A stretch of 64,000 bases of DNA from Diadema setosum (GCF_964275005.1 NC_092704.1:11286871-11350870); one strand, 5' to 3'. Numbered from the stretch's first letter, positions 35,691-46,807 are shown. Made by a program: numbers and translations. Notes: a model not told the origin generated them from the sequence alone.

Positions 35691-36005
35691 ACTACACACA
35701 CACCTTAAAAAGATCCTTTGCAATATGCAGCAAATACTTGCAATGCAATGCTTCCCATACCACTCCACTCTTGACCTTCAAAAACAGTACAAGCAACTCC
35801 TGTTAAAACAAAGTTTTTGGGACTAGCAGTTTTCCTTTGTTTCGTCAAAACTTGTTTGCAGCTCAACAAATTTTTGCAATGAAAATTTGTTATAACCATG
35901 TTTGTTATGACACGACTGCACTTAGAAAGTGATTCAAGTTGCGTTATTAGGAGCTACATGGTGTAGATGAGAGAGATGAAGCACAGAGCTCAATGATTTT
36001 GTTAC

Positions 36006-36075
36006 CTTGGGTACCTTGGTTGGGGCAATGCTCTTATATACTGTGTCTGTGAATGGATCCCCCTGGCGGAGTTTC
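36006..36075 (-). CDS. sgo: Shugoshin 70-nt exon completing the SGO motif
   Basis: The acceptor TTTCATTGCAG ends at 36076. Joined to the AA left by the previous exon, it reads KKLRQGDPFTDTVYKSIAPT KVPK, then donor AAG/GTAACA. Vertebrate SGO1 has KLRRGDPFTD at exactly this place, so the exon is well supported despite its size. It ends in phase 0 and the following exon was not identified. Read-through past the donor stays open for another 18 codons to about 35937, a possible alternative end. Confidence 0.85.
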
Positions 36076-39000
36076 CTGCAATGAAAAATGCATCAACAGA
36101 TATAACAGAATTTGATTCATTGCAATTACGTGTGCAGATTCAAGTTAGCATTTCATCTACAACACAGCTGTCAGGCTATGATGGAGTTGTACTCTTGTCA
36201 TTTTTTAAGAGATGCATGAGATTTGCAAAAATTGGGAAGTAATAACAGCAAGTTTGGATGAAACAGACAAAAAAACAGGTAAATACGAAGAAATGTGGCA
36301 TCATGTTCACAAAAAAAATAATGTGCAGATTTTGTTATGCAACAGGGTACCAAAGAATAATTATCAAAACTTTGTCCTCGCAAGCTGAGTAAGCAAATTC
36401 CTCAGAAATTCACTCGGAATTGTAGAAGAAATACTCACAAATTCTGTATTGATTTGGCAATTAGATAAACATGTTCTTTAACTGAATATAAAAACAAAAC
36501 ATATCACTGCACTAAACAGTTGCACACTAAAAAAAAAAAGGATCGGCTAATTCCTGTCATACTGTATGATGGCAGATATCATGCTAGTATGAGAATTTGT
36601 ACCTGTAAGGATGCATAGGCTACTATTGCCACTGTGAAAGCCAGAGGTCAGCCTTGTCTGAAGCCCTAGGTAAGGTGTCTCAATTCTTGCCTTCTTTGTT
36701 TTCATTTGTTAAGATTGCAAGTACACGATTGTGCAAACCTACTGAACGAAATGTATCTTTACAAATGCCTCACGACTCCCTTCCAATATTTCAAATGATA
36801 TATAAACAATACTTGGTTTAACCATAAGTAGAACATACAACAGAGAGGTATACCACTACCAACTGAGCATACTTATTTCCTGATGGCTCCTTGTAGCTGA
36901 CCACGCCTTTGGTCCTGCGCGCCCTTCTCTGGGGCACCTCCGGAGCATTCTCCTTCATGGCATCCCCTGCAGAAAGATCTCCCTTGCCCCCTGTGCGCAC
37001 CACTTCATCCTCACGGCTCTCCTCACCAGCTGCTAATGTGTTGGTCACGTCTGTCATGACCCTTGACACAGACACGCCGTCGGTTCTGAAGACCTTGTGT
37101 GGCTTGTCCTCCCGGTCGCCGGTGGAGCTGTCTTCAGCCCGCCTCTTCTTGCTCTTGCTGGAGTTCATATTATTCCTCCCAGCTGCTTCATGGGCATCGG
37201 CTGATTGGTGATCACTTGTTTCCTGGGGCGAGGGGGCATGCTGATCTTGCCGTACCCTTTCGTGATTCTCAGTTGCTGAATCACAAGATGTTTTTCTGGC
37301 TACACCCTGGGTCAACTCTTTGTCATGGCCAAGTTCATCGTCAAAGCATTTCGAGGGAATCAAATACTGTTCGGTAGACTTATTTGAGTTTGAACTTTTC
37401 TTTCCGCACTCCTCCAGCACCTTAGCGCTGTAACGGGAATGATCATCACCATGCACATTTTTGGGCTCATGAGTTACCTGCATTTGAGCACAATCATTCT
37501 CTGACTGAACATCCAAATCAAATGTTACATTCAGGTTGGATGTCTCTGTCCGTTTGCGTGACTTCAGGATTGTAGTACGTCTTGGGACTGGTTTGAGTTT
37601 GCCCTGAGCATTGCTTGCCGAGACCAGAGGATCTATGTCTTCCAGGACATCATGGGTAACATTGAGGCTTTTCTGCCCCCCTTTACAATCAGGTACATTG
37701 GCATAATCATCACAGGAGTCCGTCAGTTTCATGTCAGAAACCTTAGAGCTTCTTTTCTTCTCTGTCTCTTTGCCAAGACTCAAGCTGCGGCTTTCAATCT
37801 CAGCATCCTCCAATTCCAAGAAAAACTGCATCTTTGAGAGCTTGCGTTTGTTGGAAGACTTTCGCACGAGGGGTCTCGTGATCAAATCGCTAAGACTCTC
37901 CCGCTCCTCCTTTTGGTTGCTGCTCTTCCGCGATGGCAGGGAGGATTCGATTTTGCTCCTCCTCTCGGGGTTGGTGACCTCGCTCAAGTAGGAGGCATCG
38001 AGATTGTTCAGCTCTTCCAGGAGAGCCTTCTCTGACGTTACCTTCTTAGCCTCCGGATTCCTCGGGGTGACAACCGATTTTGATTTTCGGGACTTTCTCT
38101 TGATCACGCCATGTTTCCCCACATTCTCTTGGCCTTCTGAGCTGTGAGTATGCAGCAGTTCTGTGGTTTTCGCAGAAGATGGAGAATCTCTCACTGATCT
38201 GTTGTGGTCACCGTCCCCTTCAGGCATTCTTGCCTCCTGGCTGGCCATCGCATCAGGAGCTGGCTGGGTCTGAGGATGCGGTTTGTGTAGGCGGGAAGGG
38301 GTTGGATGGGAAAAACTGTCCCCAACTGACAGATCAAAGATGGACATCTGTGCAACATCCCTGTCGTCCATCTTGTCCCGCTTCTCCTTCTTGCTCCTAG
38401 CCTTCGAGGGGATCTTGGAGCTATGTTTGACCAGTCTTGAGGATTTTGATTTGTCCTGAAGTTTCCCTTTTTTCATCACAGGCAACTTACTCTTCTTTGA
38501 AGTTGGCTGACCATGAGCACGTTCCTCTCCGATCTCAAAGTTGTTTTCACCTTTGCTCATGGCCTCGACATCTCTATCTCTGCCAGATTCCAAGACCGAA
38601 ATGTGTCCTAGAGCTGTGCTCGTCATCTCCATATCTGCCAGGCTGTAATCTGATTTATTTCCGCTGGAGTCTTCTTTCTCTTTCTGCAGCTGACTGGCCT
38701 TGTCCTGCCTATTACTTGGGTCTATGGAGTTCCCTTTACCAGAACTGCCATCTACTTTGTGCCTAATCTCTTCAGCCTGGGCAATCACCGATGCATCCTT
38801 TCCACTGGAATTGTTCTCTTTGCCCGAGCATTCCGGCTGTCCTTCACCGGTAATCCCACCAATTTCAGCCTCTGAACGCTCACTCGCCGGCTCGTCTTTT
38901 GTTTCACTGACGCCCAACTGGACTGCCGCCTCCCGATCCTCATGACTGTGCTTGACAAATGTGCCCCTCCTCTTCAACTGTCTTTTGCTTCTCCTGCGAC

Positions 39001-42000
39001 TTGCTGTCCCATTATTTACGTCCTCATCTGGCCCCATTTCCATGGCTTCCAAGTCTGCCTCCATCTCCTCCTCCACTAAATTCTGCTGTGGAGCAACGGT
39101 TTCCTCCTCTTTTCCACGTCGCCCACTCTTTTTCCTTCTCTCCTTGCCACGCTTTTCCTCCGCATCGTCATTCTTGCATCCATCCTTTCCATCGTTCTTC
39201 TGGTCTAAGGGCTTCCCACCAGCGCGATCTTTCTTTGACTGCCTGCTGCGCCTCTTTCGCGGAACCCTTACATCTTCCGTCAGCTCATCTTCATTTCCAT
39301 CTGTATCAACGTGCACAGCATCAAATAAATCTGCATTTGAGTCGAGCGATGACTTCCTGCGGACAGGATTCTCTGCCGCTGCCTCATTCAGCATCATTTC
39401 AGTCTCCTCAGCCACCTCCTTGATCTCAGAATCTGTCGTGAAGTTGGTTCCAGGATCCTCACGTGATACTGGCATTGGTAACAGCTCCTCAGGCGTGATG
39501 TTTCTGGTATCCCTTCTGGCCGTCACTGAAATATTGGATGGGAAGTGATCAAATAGTGAATTGGATGGGAAGTGATCAAGAAGTACTGATGCAATCAGTA
39601 CTACACCCATTAATTTATGTTTGTTTGTTTTTTGCTCTAGAGCCTTAAAAAGATGAATTTATAGTTTTACAGCTTTATATAATGAAGAATTTTATCGCAA
39701 AATGGTTGAGGTGCCATTTCCAAATATTTCAAAGCAAGTCCATCACCACAGAGCAAAATTCAACCTTTCCTGTGATACCTCACTTGCAACATAACATTAC
39801 ACAAGGAATCTCAAATTCACAAGAACGGAGTTAACTTGTTCTGCCATAAAACCCTTTATATATTGACTCAATAAAGTTGGTCTTCAAAGGAAACTTATTT
39901 AAGGCATTGATGGAAAATCCTTCAATCTGTTAAGTACACCAGCAGAACTTAAAAAAGTGAAATGAGGAAATCAAGAATTTGCATATATGAAAGAGTCCAC
40001 AAGTTTGCCACCAAATGTACATCGTTTGCACGATTATCACACAAGCTGCAGCTAAAACAGGCACTTTAACTTTCGTGTGATGAACCTTGCCCCTTTCCAT
40101 TTTGGTTGCTGCTGCCGTTTTAAATCAACCCGTTGAGGACGGGCTGACTTTGCTACAACATGAATTTCCCATAGACACTTGCCCGAGTATACTCGGGACT
40201 TGTCCTCAACAGGGTTAAGAATGCAAACAGTAAGGTGTATTGCTGGAAGGCAATGTTCATACTAGCTCATAAGCAACTTGGCATCTTAGGAAATCACAAT
40301 TATAGCATAACACAAGGATGTCCACATGGGGCCTCTGCACTGAACTTCACAAAGAGCAGCAACGATACAAGTGATAAAAAAAAGCAACAAAACTTGGTGG
40401 TTCAGAGGACAAGACAAGTACCGGTACCTTTGCCCTTTTTGGATGGGGGACAGTCGTCCGACATGAACATGAGAGGTATGTCTATGTCTGGAAGGTCTGG
40501 GATTTCATCCTGGGGTCTGTCGCTGGACGAGTCCTGGCATAGATCCTCGTGACCGCCCACTGGACCCTTTGAATGGGCAGACATCTTTTGCAGCTTCTTC
40601 TTATTGACAATGTTCTGATTGAAGATGTTTGGATTGCTGGATGGAGCCGATCTAGGTTAATAAAAACACAGACAAAAGGGACGCATAGTAGATATACAGT
40701 CAATTGTGCCTACGTTGAATCAATTTGGACTGAAGAAATAGCTTCAACTGAGAGAAAATTCAACTTATGAGGGATTAAAATCAATAGAATATGAAGAGAA
40801 GAGGACTTAAAAAGACCTTTGACTCGGGCGATCATTTGACTTATAAGAGGCCAACTTAATTACTCTATACGCCATATATTTCGTGAGTTAAATTTTCGCG
40901 AATTGTGAATTTCTGACGATTTTGCGAGTGGTTAAGTTCGCGATCGTGGAGTCCTGTACTGAACGGAGAAGTGTACATGCATACGTCACATTCACATCGG
41001 GATCAGAGTCAATATTTTCGCGTGTCTCTAAATTTCGTGAATAGCACCGTACTCGTGAAATTCGCGAAAATAAAAACCTCGCAAAATATTCGGCGCATAC
41101 AGTAGTCTTAAGTATACTCGGGCAGGTGTCTGTGGGAAAAGTGTGTTATAGCAAAATCTTGTGTTATAGCAGAAGCTTGTCTTCAATAGGTTAGAAAGAA
41201 TTTTTTTTCCCCCTTTGTTTTCTCATCTGAGTATACCCTTTTTATACAGTGCAGTCTTATATTATGTTTTGAACACATCAAGAGTTGTTCGAAAATGGGT
41301 CACTGCTGACACTATCAATCACGAATGTCCTCAACCACTTTTCTTTGGAGCTTTGAGTTTAACCTGGTGCACCTGCTATATTCCCTTGTTTCACACAGGT
41401 TTTTTGTAGAATACATGTAACAGAGTATTCAAGTAAGGCATGAGCAAAATTTGAGCAAAGTGTGACCCATACAGAACTCTTTCTGGAAGTGACTGACATC
41501 TCTCCTAGGCCAAAAAAAGTTTTAATCATCTTTGAAAATGTGTTCTACTTGATTTTTAAATGTTACATCTTGACCATGGTTTGCATAATGAAATACATCT
41601 CACAACATAATTTGCTATTAATCAATGCTATACAGAGACAACTATTGTCTGAGAATCCTTTTCGATGATACTTTTAGATAATCTACTTGCATCAATGCAA
41701 GTACCTACTTGCATCAATGCAAGGAAATTCTCCCAATCTCCAGAGCACAGTATACACATTCCAGTAAACCTGTGCTACTCTTAACCACTCCATGCTAACC
41801 ATGCTATGATTTGTGACAATGGTTTAAGTTAACGAGTCAAATCCTCACCTTCCCGCACTTCTTTTCTCCAAGTCGGACGAGGATGTGTCGTCGTCGTCAG
41901 ACGTGGCACACGACTTGCGAAACATCATGCCAAGGCTGCTGTCCTTGGTGGATCTCGGGATGTGGCACATGTCCAGAGCCTGACCGAGAATGCCAACAGT

Positions 42001-44665
42001 GTCCAGGAGGCTGGTGGTCACTTTGTTCAGCAGGTCTCGTACCCCTGAGATTTGATTCTACAATGCAGAAGTGAAGACAGAAGGCGTGAGGACATGTGGA
42101 CGTGTTGTTGTAGTCTATGCATCATTTGATTTGTCCTCTGACAGATTTTATCATCATTTGATTGCTTTACTTGTTTGTCACTGACACTACAAACGTACAG
42201 GTGCACATGAAAACCTTTACCCTTAAAAATAAATCTCCATTTTTCTTTAACAAGGATTGCATTCCAATGATTGAACTCTAATCAAACTGTATAAATAGTA
42301 AATTGTTAATTGTCATAATTAGAAGCACATATGCACGCACCCTGACATTACTACAGACTGCGTGATGCGCAAAGAAGACAATGGAGGCAACGTTACTTAG
42401 CAACACCTACGCGCTTTACTCTTGGTGACAGCTCAACTTCAGCAACCTTCGTATCAATGCTAACGGGGATCGGCAGTATTATCAACAGCGCCCTCTACAC
42501 TACCGGGACTATGCACCTTTAAACCCTTTCTTGAATTTGGGCTGTAGGTGCCTGGAAATTTACAAAAAGGGATCAAAGCTTTTGAAAAAAATTTGCTCAA
42601 ACCCTGTACACAGACTTGTTCCTCATTGTTTCTGCTTCTACTCACAGAAACTGTTTTTTTACCTCCGCCAAGGGAGGTGGTTATGCTTTCGTTACCGTTT
42701 GTTTGTTAGTTAGTAAGTTTGTCCGTGTGCAAAATAACTCAAAAAGTAGTTAACGGATTTGGATGAAACTTGCATGAAAGGTTGAGAATGACACAAGTAG
42801 CAAACGATTAACTTTTGGTAGTGATCCAAGAATTTGGGGGGAATTTATGAAGGATTTTTGATATTTTGACAGGTAGGGTCAATGAACTTGGGAGTTCAGG
42901 CTGCCTGTATTTGAGGTTTGCATGCGCGCACTAAAGTGCGTGCTCTAGTTTCTGCTAGGGCGAGGCGCGCCTTGCAGCTGAGGGTTTATGATGTAACAAA
43001 GGCTTCTACATTGGGAAATTGGGCGACTTTCAGCACACAATGCTATAAGTACTTTTGGGTGGAAATCACTGATATCTCTATGGAAGAACAAGATCAGTGG
43101 TGGAAATGAGCTGCATGCTTGGCGGAGGTCTGCGCTTTCAGAGTGCTTTTCTAGTTAGTGCAAACTTTTCCCTCTTAATTAACCCCAAGAAAGCAGCAGA
43201 GACCCACCCTCTGCTTGCTGTGCTGCTCCTGGTACCGATTGATGACGCTCTGTAGGAGCTGGCGCTCCCGCTGGAGCTCAAGGAGAGCCTGCTGAGTCTG
43301 GCGGAACTCGGTCTGCGCCACCTCCAGGGACTTGGCCAAGCTGCGATTGTTCATCCGCAGACTGGTTTTCAGAATAAGATTTGCTGGAAAGACATAGAAC
43401 ATAAGGTTATCACACGTACAAGTGTACTTGCTGTGGGAATGCATGAAAGATATTACTCTATCACTATGTTGTTCATCCACAGACTGGTTTTCAGAATAAG
43501 ATTCGTTGGACAGACATGGGACATACAATGTAAAGGTTATTACTTGCTGTGAGAATTCACGAAAGATATTACTCTCATTGCAATACATATGTTGTTCATC
43601 TGCAGACTGGTTTTCAGAATAAGATTTGCTGGACAGACATGTGACATAAAGGTAAAATACTTGCTGTGAGAATGCACAAAAGATATCACTCTATTGCTAT
43701 ATGTTGTTCATCAGCAGATTGGTTTTCTGAATAAGATTCGCTGGACAGACATGGGACATACAATGTAAAGGTTATTACTTGCTGTGAGAATTCACGAAAG
43801 ATATTACTCTCATTGCTATACTGTATGAGCTGAAATTTTCGCAGTGGTTTTATTTTCGCGAATTTCGCGAATCGCCTTTGAACCACGAAAATAACACACA
43901 AATAACTAAGTTCAGTTAGACCCTCACAACCGTGAAATTAACAACACCTGAAAATGTCCTCCGAGTAGCAATTCACGAAAGTATCTGTACACGAAAATTT
44001 CAGCTCATACAGTATGTTGTTCATCTGCAGACTGGTTTTCAGAATAAGATTCGCTGGACAGACATGTGACATAAAGGTTAAATACTTGCTGTGAGAATGC
44101 ACAAAAGATATTACTCTATCACTACCGGTATATGTTGTTCATCAGCAGATTGGTTTTCAGAATAAGATTCACTGGACAGACATACATTATAGAACATGAG
44201 GTTATTACTTGCTGTGAGAATGTACGGAAGATACTACATGTATATCACTATATTGTTGTATTTCATTTTAGATGTAGCCATTTTCATTTTCTTCTCACTG
44301 AATGCATGCATGTTGTGAATGCATCATGCATTTCAGTTTTTGTTGTGAATTTGATGATGTGTGCAAAGTGTGGTAAATCTACTCACTGTCATGTTGTGGA
44401 CCAATTACGGATATACTGTAGGTTATACAGACTGTACAATGACCGATATAATTATAAACTTCAAATTGAAGAACAAATTTAACACAGAAAAGCAAAAGAT
44501 ATAAGATGGATGGCCAAACTCACCATTCTTGTAGCGAGACCTCGATGAGCTGAGATCGGCCTGGATCTTCTTCCGTCTCTTCTCCTTCATCTTGGAGCGA
44601 ATGTCCTCGATGCTCCTTTCCAGCATCCCGTCTTTATTCGAGGGTGGATCATCCTTTGCATCCAT
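36006..44665 (-). CDS. sgo: Shugoshin (guardian of centromeric cohesin), large SGO2-sized form; last exon unresolved
   Basis: Shugoshins recruit PP2A-B56 to centromeres and protect cohesin from premature removal in mitosis and meiosis. Coding exons on -, in order: 44665-44524, 43383-43208, 42057-41849, 40651-40428, 39525-36873 and 36075-36006. All are GT-AG with matching phases, and they sum to 1158 codons. Residues 10-106 hold the family N-terminus: SIEDIRSKMKEKRRKKI, then a coiled coil with NNRSLAKSLEVAQTEF and LLELQRERQLLQSVINRYQE, the region that binds PP2A in known shugoshins. The middle is long, acidic/basic mixed and disordered-looking. KEN boxes (APC/C-Cdh1 degron type) occur near residues 486 and 1108. 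The C-terminal SGO motif reads RRARRTKGVVSYKEPSGN, then KKLRQGDPFTD across an intron; in known proteins this motif binds phosphorylated H2A. No downstream stop could be placed with confidence. The length resembles SGO2 more than SGO1, but one-to-one orthology is not implied. Confidence 0.9.
36873..39525 (-). CDS. sgo: Shugoshin large central exon (2653 nt)
   Basis: The acceptor AATATTTCAG ends at 39526; the exon begins (G)TG ACG GCC and is open for 883 codons. It is rich in Lys, Glu and Ser with several basic clusters (for example PRKRRSRQSKKDR) and holds both KEN boxes. It ends VVSYKEPSGN plus two bases (AA) before donor GTATGC at 36872. The reading frame continues 18 codons into the intron to a stop, which could be an alternative end but would cut the SGO motif in half. 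Confidence 0.88.
40125..40217. repeat. 95-bp palindromic repeat, copy 5
   Basis: TCAACCCGTTGAGGACGGGC through GAGTATACTCGGGACTTG to TCCTCAACAGGGTTAA. It is the best preserved copy, with an exact GAGTATACTC palindrome. It lies in a shugoshin intron. Confidence 0.75.
40428..40651 (-). CDS. sgo: Shugoshin exon 4
   Basis: The acceptor ATTAACCTAG ends at 40652. The exon completes Arg and encodes SAPSSNPNIFNQNIVNKKKL, then an acidic IPDLPDIDIPLMFMSDDCP segment, ending KKGK plus one base before donor GTACCG at 40427. No known domain is visible. Confidence 0.85.
40863..41102. mobile_element. CGCGAAA MITE (copy 3)
   Basis: Same family: CTATACGCCATATATTTCG to CGGCGCATACAG with flanking TA. It lies within a shugoshin intron, directly beside a partial copy of the 95-bp palindromic repeat. 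Confidence 0.78.
41104..41195. repeat. 95-bp palindromic repeat, copy 6 (partial)
   Basis: AAGTATACTCGGGCAGGTGT through AAGTGTGTTATAGCAAAATC to TTGTCTTCAATAGGTTA. The left end is lost against the CGCGAAA MITE at 40863-41102. It contains a short internal duplication of TTGTGTTATAGCA. Confidence 0.6.
41849..42057 (-). CDS. sgo: Shugoshin exon 3
   Basis: The acceptor CATTGTAG ends at 42058. It encodes NQISGVRDLLNKVTTSLLDT and continues through an Asp/Ser-rich SDDDDTSSSD stretch to KRSAG plus two bases of Arg, before donor GTGAGG. The phase fits both neighbours. The acidic-serine stretch resembles a casein-kinase-type site cluster; that is inference. Confidence 0.85.
42661..43154 (+). mobile_element. 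Helitron-like element inside a shugoshin intron
   Basis: It begins with the palindrome ACCTCC-GCCAAG-GGAGGT and ends with CTTGGCGGAGGT, a hairpin GCGCT-TTCAG-AGTGC (43132-43146) and CTAG (43151-43154) followed by T. It shares end structure with the 20635 element but has a different interior, so it is a related subfamily. Its 3' end lies only 53 bp from the donor of the coiled-coil exon. Confidence 0.7.
43208..43383 (-). CDS. sgo: Shugoshin exon: PP2A-binding coiled coil
   Basis: The acceptor GTCTTTCCAG ends at 43384; the exon reads (G)CA AAT CTT, giving ANLILKTSLRMNNRSLAKSL, and ends QHSKQR before donor GTGGGT. The heptad-like coiled coil is clear. The first about 50 bases of this exon, with its acceptor, are duplicated several times in the adjacent upstream intron. 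Confidence 0.9.
43383..44240. repeat. Tandem array of shugoshin exon-start units
   Basis: Units of roughly 115-120 bp start near 43468, 43588, 43705, 44015 and 44130, each with GTTGTTCATC, AGACTGGTTTTCAGAATAAG and GGACAGACAT. The first unit overlaps the real exon 43208-43383. One unit is split by the MITE 43821-44012. Confidence 0.85.
43821..44012. mobile_element. CTGTATGAGCTGAAA MITE with proven empty site
   Basis: The ends CTGTATGAGCTGAAATTTTC and GAAAATTTCAGCTCATACAG are perfect inverted repeats flanked by TA on each side. It interrupts one unit of a tandem array in a shugoshin intron. The neighbouring unit at about 43695-43711 (ATTGCTATATGTTGTTC) shows the same sequence without the insertion. 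Confidence 0.88.
44524..44665 (-). CDS. sgo: Shugoshin first coding exon
   Basis: It starts at ATG 44665 (MDAKDDPPSNKDGMLERS) and ends AAG AAT G before donor GTGAGT at 44523. The upstream in-frame ATG at 44701 is rejected because a good acceptor (TTATTCTCAG, ending at 44673) lies between it and this ATG, so the upstream sequence is intron. It carries the basic KMKEKRRKKIQADL block that precedes the coiled coil. Confidence 0.85.
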
Positions 44666-45236
44666 GTTGTATCTGAGAATAACAATTCGGATACCCACCA
44701 ATCAGCGTGAATCAGGGTAAACTAGTACAAGATACATTGTAGATGAAGAAAAAAGTGGTTTGCGAGGACCCCACAAGCGTCCTTCAGCAGGTCAGGGCAC
44801 ATGCTCCACGCTAACAGGCCAAACTATTTTTAATACAGTATTTACAGACACTCTCAGAGACATTCTACAATATGAGTGAGGATCTATATTTGCAAAAAAT
44901 ATCCCACAGGAGTAAAGGAGCCACATAATAATAATGATGATGGAAACTCTAGTAAATATAATCATCATTATCATAATTATGATTTTGAGATCATTTTAAC
45001 AATGGGTAATGATAATGTAATGATTTACATATTGCATATCAATTGTCGTTTAGTCTATGCTTTCCCTTTACATACGCATAAATTACTTGGGTATCATGTG
45101 AGAAGTCACTGACACATTTTATGAACAGTTGAACGTGTCCCAACGTCAGATACCGTGAAGAGGCAGATACCATCGGTCTACGTCTGGTCGGGCTAACTAG
45201 ATTCCTGTAAAAATTAATTAATTAGAATAAAGATTT

Positions 45237-45425
45237 AGACAGAAAAATCTGTCTGTCCGTTGAAGTTTTTATCATTTGTTTTACTTTTACAGCTCAGGCC
45301 AGGGATTCCATGAAGTCAGATGTGTGAGTTTCTGCCGAACATATCCCCAACGAGTGATGACAAAAAAGATCAGGAGATATACAGTAGTCTTACAGACCAA
45401 TCTTTCGGTCAAATTCTTGCACTGC
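45237..45425 (+). repeat. AGACAGAAAAATCTGTCTGTCC repeat unit 1
   Basis: It starts with a hairpin-forming AGACAGA/TCTGTCTG word, continues through GATTCCATGAAGTCAGA and GCCGAACATATCC, and ends AATCTTTCGGTCAAAT. A diverged second unit is at 46808-46950. Confidence 0.5.
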
Positions 45426-45617
45426 AGCTCAATGTACAACTTTTTGACGTAAAACTGGTGAGCTGTAGTTCAATCCACATTTATTCAATGCATAAACTAC
45501 ATTATCCCACATTGTAATTTGCATGGGACTGCAACACGATGCATCCATGTAGGATAAGCTAGAGCTCTTTCAGTGTAACGTTTTAGACAGAAAAATCCAT
45601 CCGTATCCCACCTAGAT

Positions 45618-46511
45618 CAGTCCGGGAAACCCGCTCATGAGGACCGCCCCCGCGTACGAGGATGGTCCCTCCTCATGAGGACCTCCCCCCTCCTCATGAG
45701 GCCCCCCGGGGAACGCCTCATGAGGCCGCCCCTTCACTTCTTATTCATCTCACATCTGACGTATAAATTGTCGCAACTTTGCACGGTGATTTTTTGTTAC
45801 ACACACATGTCCACTATCCATGATGAAAAGAAGAAAAAATCCTGTCTGTTTTTTTTTTTTAAAATCGAGTTTTAATCAACCGATGCAGAGCGCCCATCAA
45901 AACACGGGCGCCAACGCGTTCGCACAGTGCAAGACTGCCGCACCTAGCGGCCTGATCCGACTAAATATTTTCGATGCTTTTTTCTGCGGCTCTCACCTCT
46001 CCGCGCACGAATCAGCCTCGTGAAGCTGAAGTCTGACATCTTTTTACACAAATTCGTAACGAGAAAAATTAAATCAGTACTAACCTGATCTTGTCCATAT
46101 ATTCCAAATTACTATTCCACACTGATAGAGTAGGTGGGTAGATGACATACTACAGTTTGTTAGCAAAATAATCACTTTGTAGGTATGACGAGTTCACTTT
46201 CTTCGTCAATTCCGCCCACGGTTCCGCCGCCCGCTTACCGTTTGGGCGCTTTTTCTGGAATCATCCCGCCACGCGACGTACGTCGCATCACATCACGCAT
46301 CCAGCACATGGATAGTGGACATGTGTGTGTAACAAAAAATCACCGTGCAAAGTTGCGACAATTTATACGTCAGATGTGAGATGAATAAGAAGTGAAGGGG
46401 GGGCCTCATGAGGCGTTCCCCGGAGGGCCTCATGAGGAGGGGGGAGGTCCTCATGAGGAGGGACCATCCTCGTACGCGGGGGCGGTCCTCATGAGCGGGT
46501 TTCCCGGACTG
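45618..46511. mobile_element. Fold-back element with 205-bp arms rich in CCTCATGAGG
   Basis: The left arm 45618-45822 and right arm 46307-46511 are near-perfect inverted repeats starting CAGTCCGGGAAACCCGCTC. Each arm carries about six TCATGAG(G) palindromes. The flanks are AGAT on both sides (45614-45617 and 46512-46515), suggesting a 4-bp target duplication. The 484-bp loop has no convincing ORF. It lies in the presumed first intron of shugoshin. Confidence 0.85.
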
Positions 46512-46807
46512 AGATTGCTAGAGGAGTTTCTTTTAAATCATTTTTTTACTTAAATACGGCCCTCCTCCGAGGGGATTTTGTGAAACTTGACGTTTTTGTT
46601 TTCTTTAACTCTGCGGAAGATGTGTTAGACTAGTGTGTCTAGGCCCTAAACCTAGAAACCTTTGTAGGTCTATAATATAGTCATAGAAAACTGCAACCAC
46701 TGACTGTGTTTCACACACACACTCACACACATCCAAAGTTTGCAAGACAAGAAAGAATCTTCAAGTTTGAAGGAAGCAGACTGAACCAGAACTTCAGAAG
46801 ATGTAGT

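Noticed and set aside
36818-36872. C-terminal tail of shugoshin by read-through (YAQLVVVYLSVVCSTYG)
   Set aside because: It follows a GT donor and would break the conserved SGO motif, whereas the exon at 36006-36075 restores it.
39526-39610. N-terminal extension of the large shugoshin exon (start at 39610)
   Set aside because: A splice acceptor at 39526 with exact phase to the upstream exon shows this stretch is intron. It also contains a direct repeat (GGGAAGTGATCAA).
43371-44240. CRISPR-like array
   Set aside because: The units are about 120 bp, degenerate and without spacers. They derive from an exon of a eukaryotic gene.
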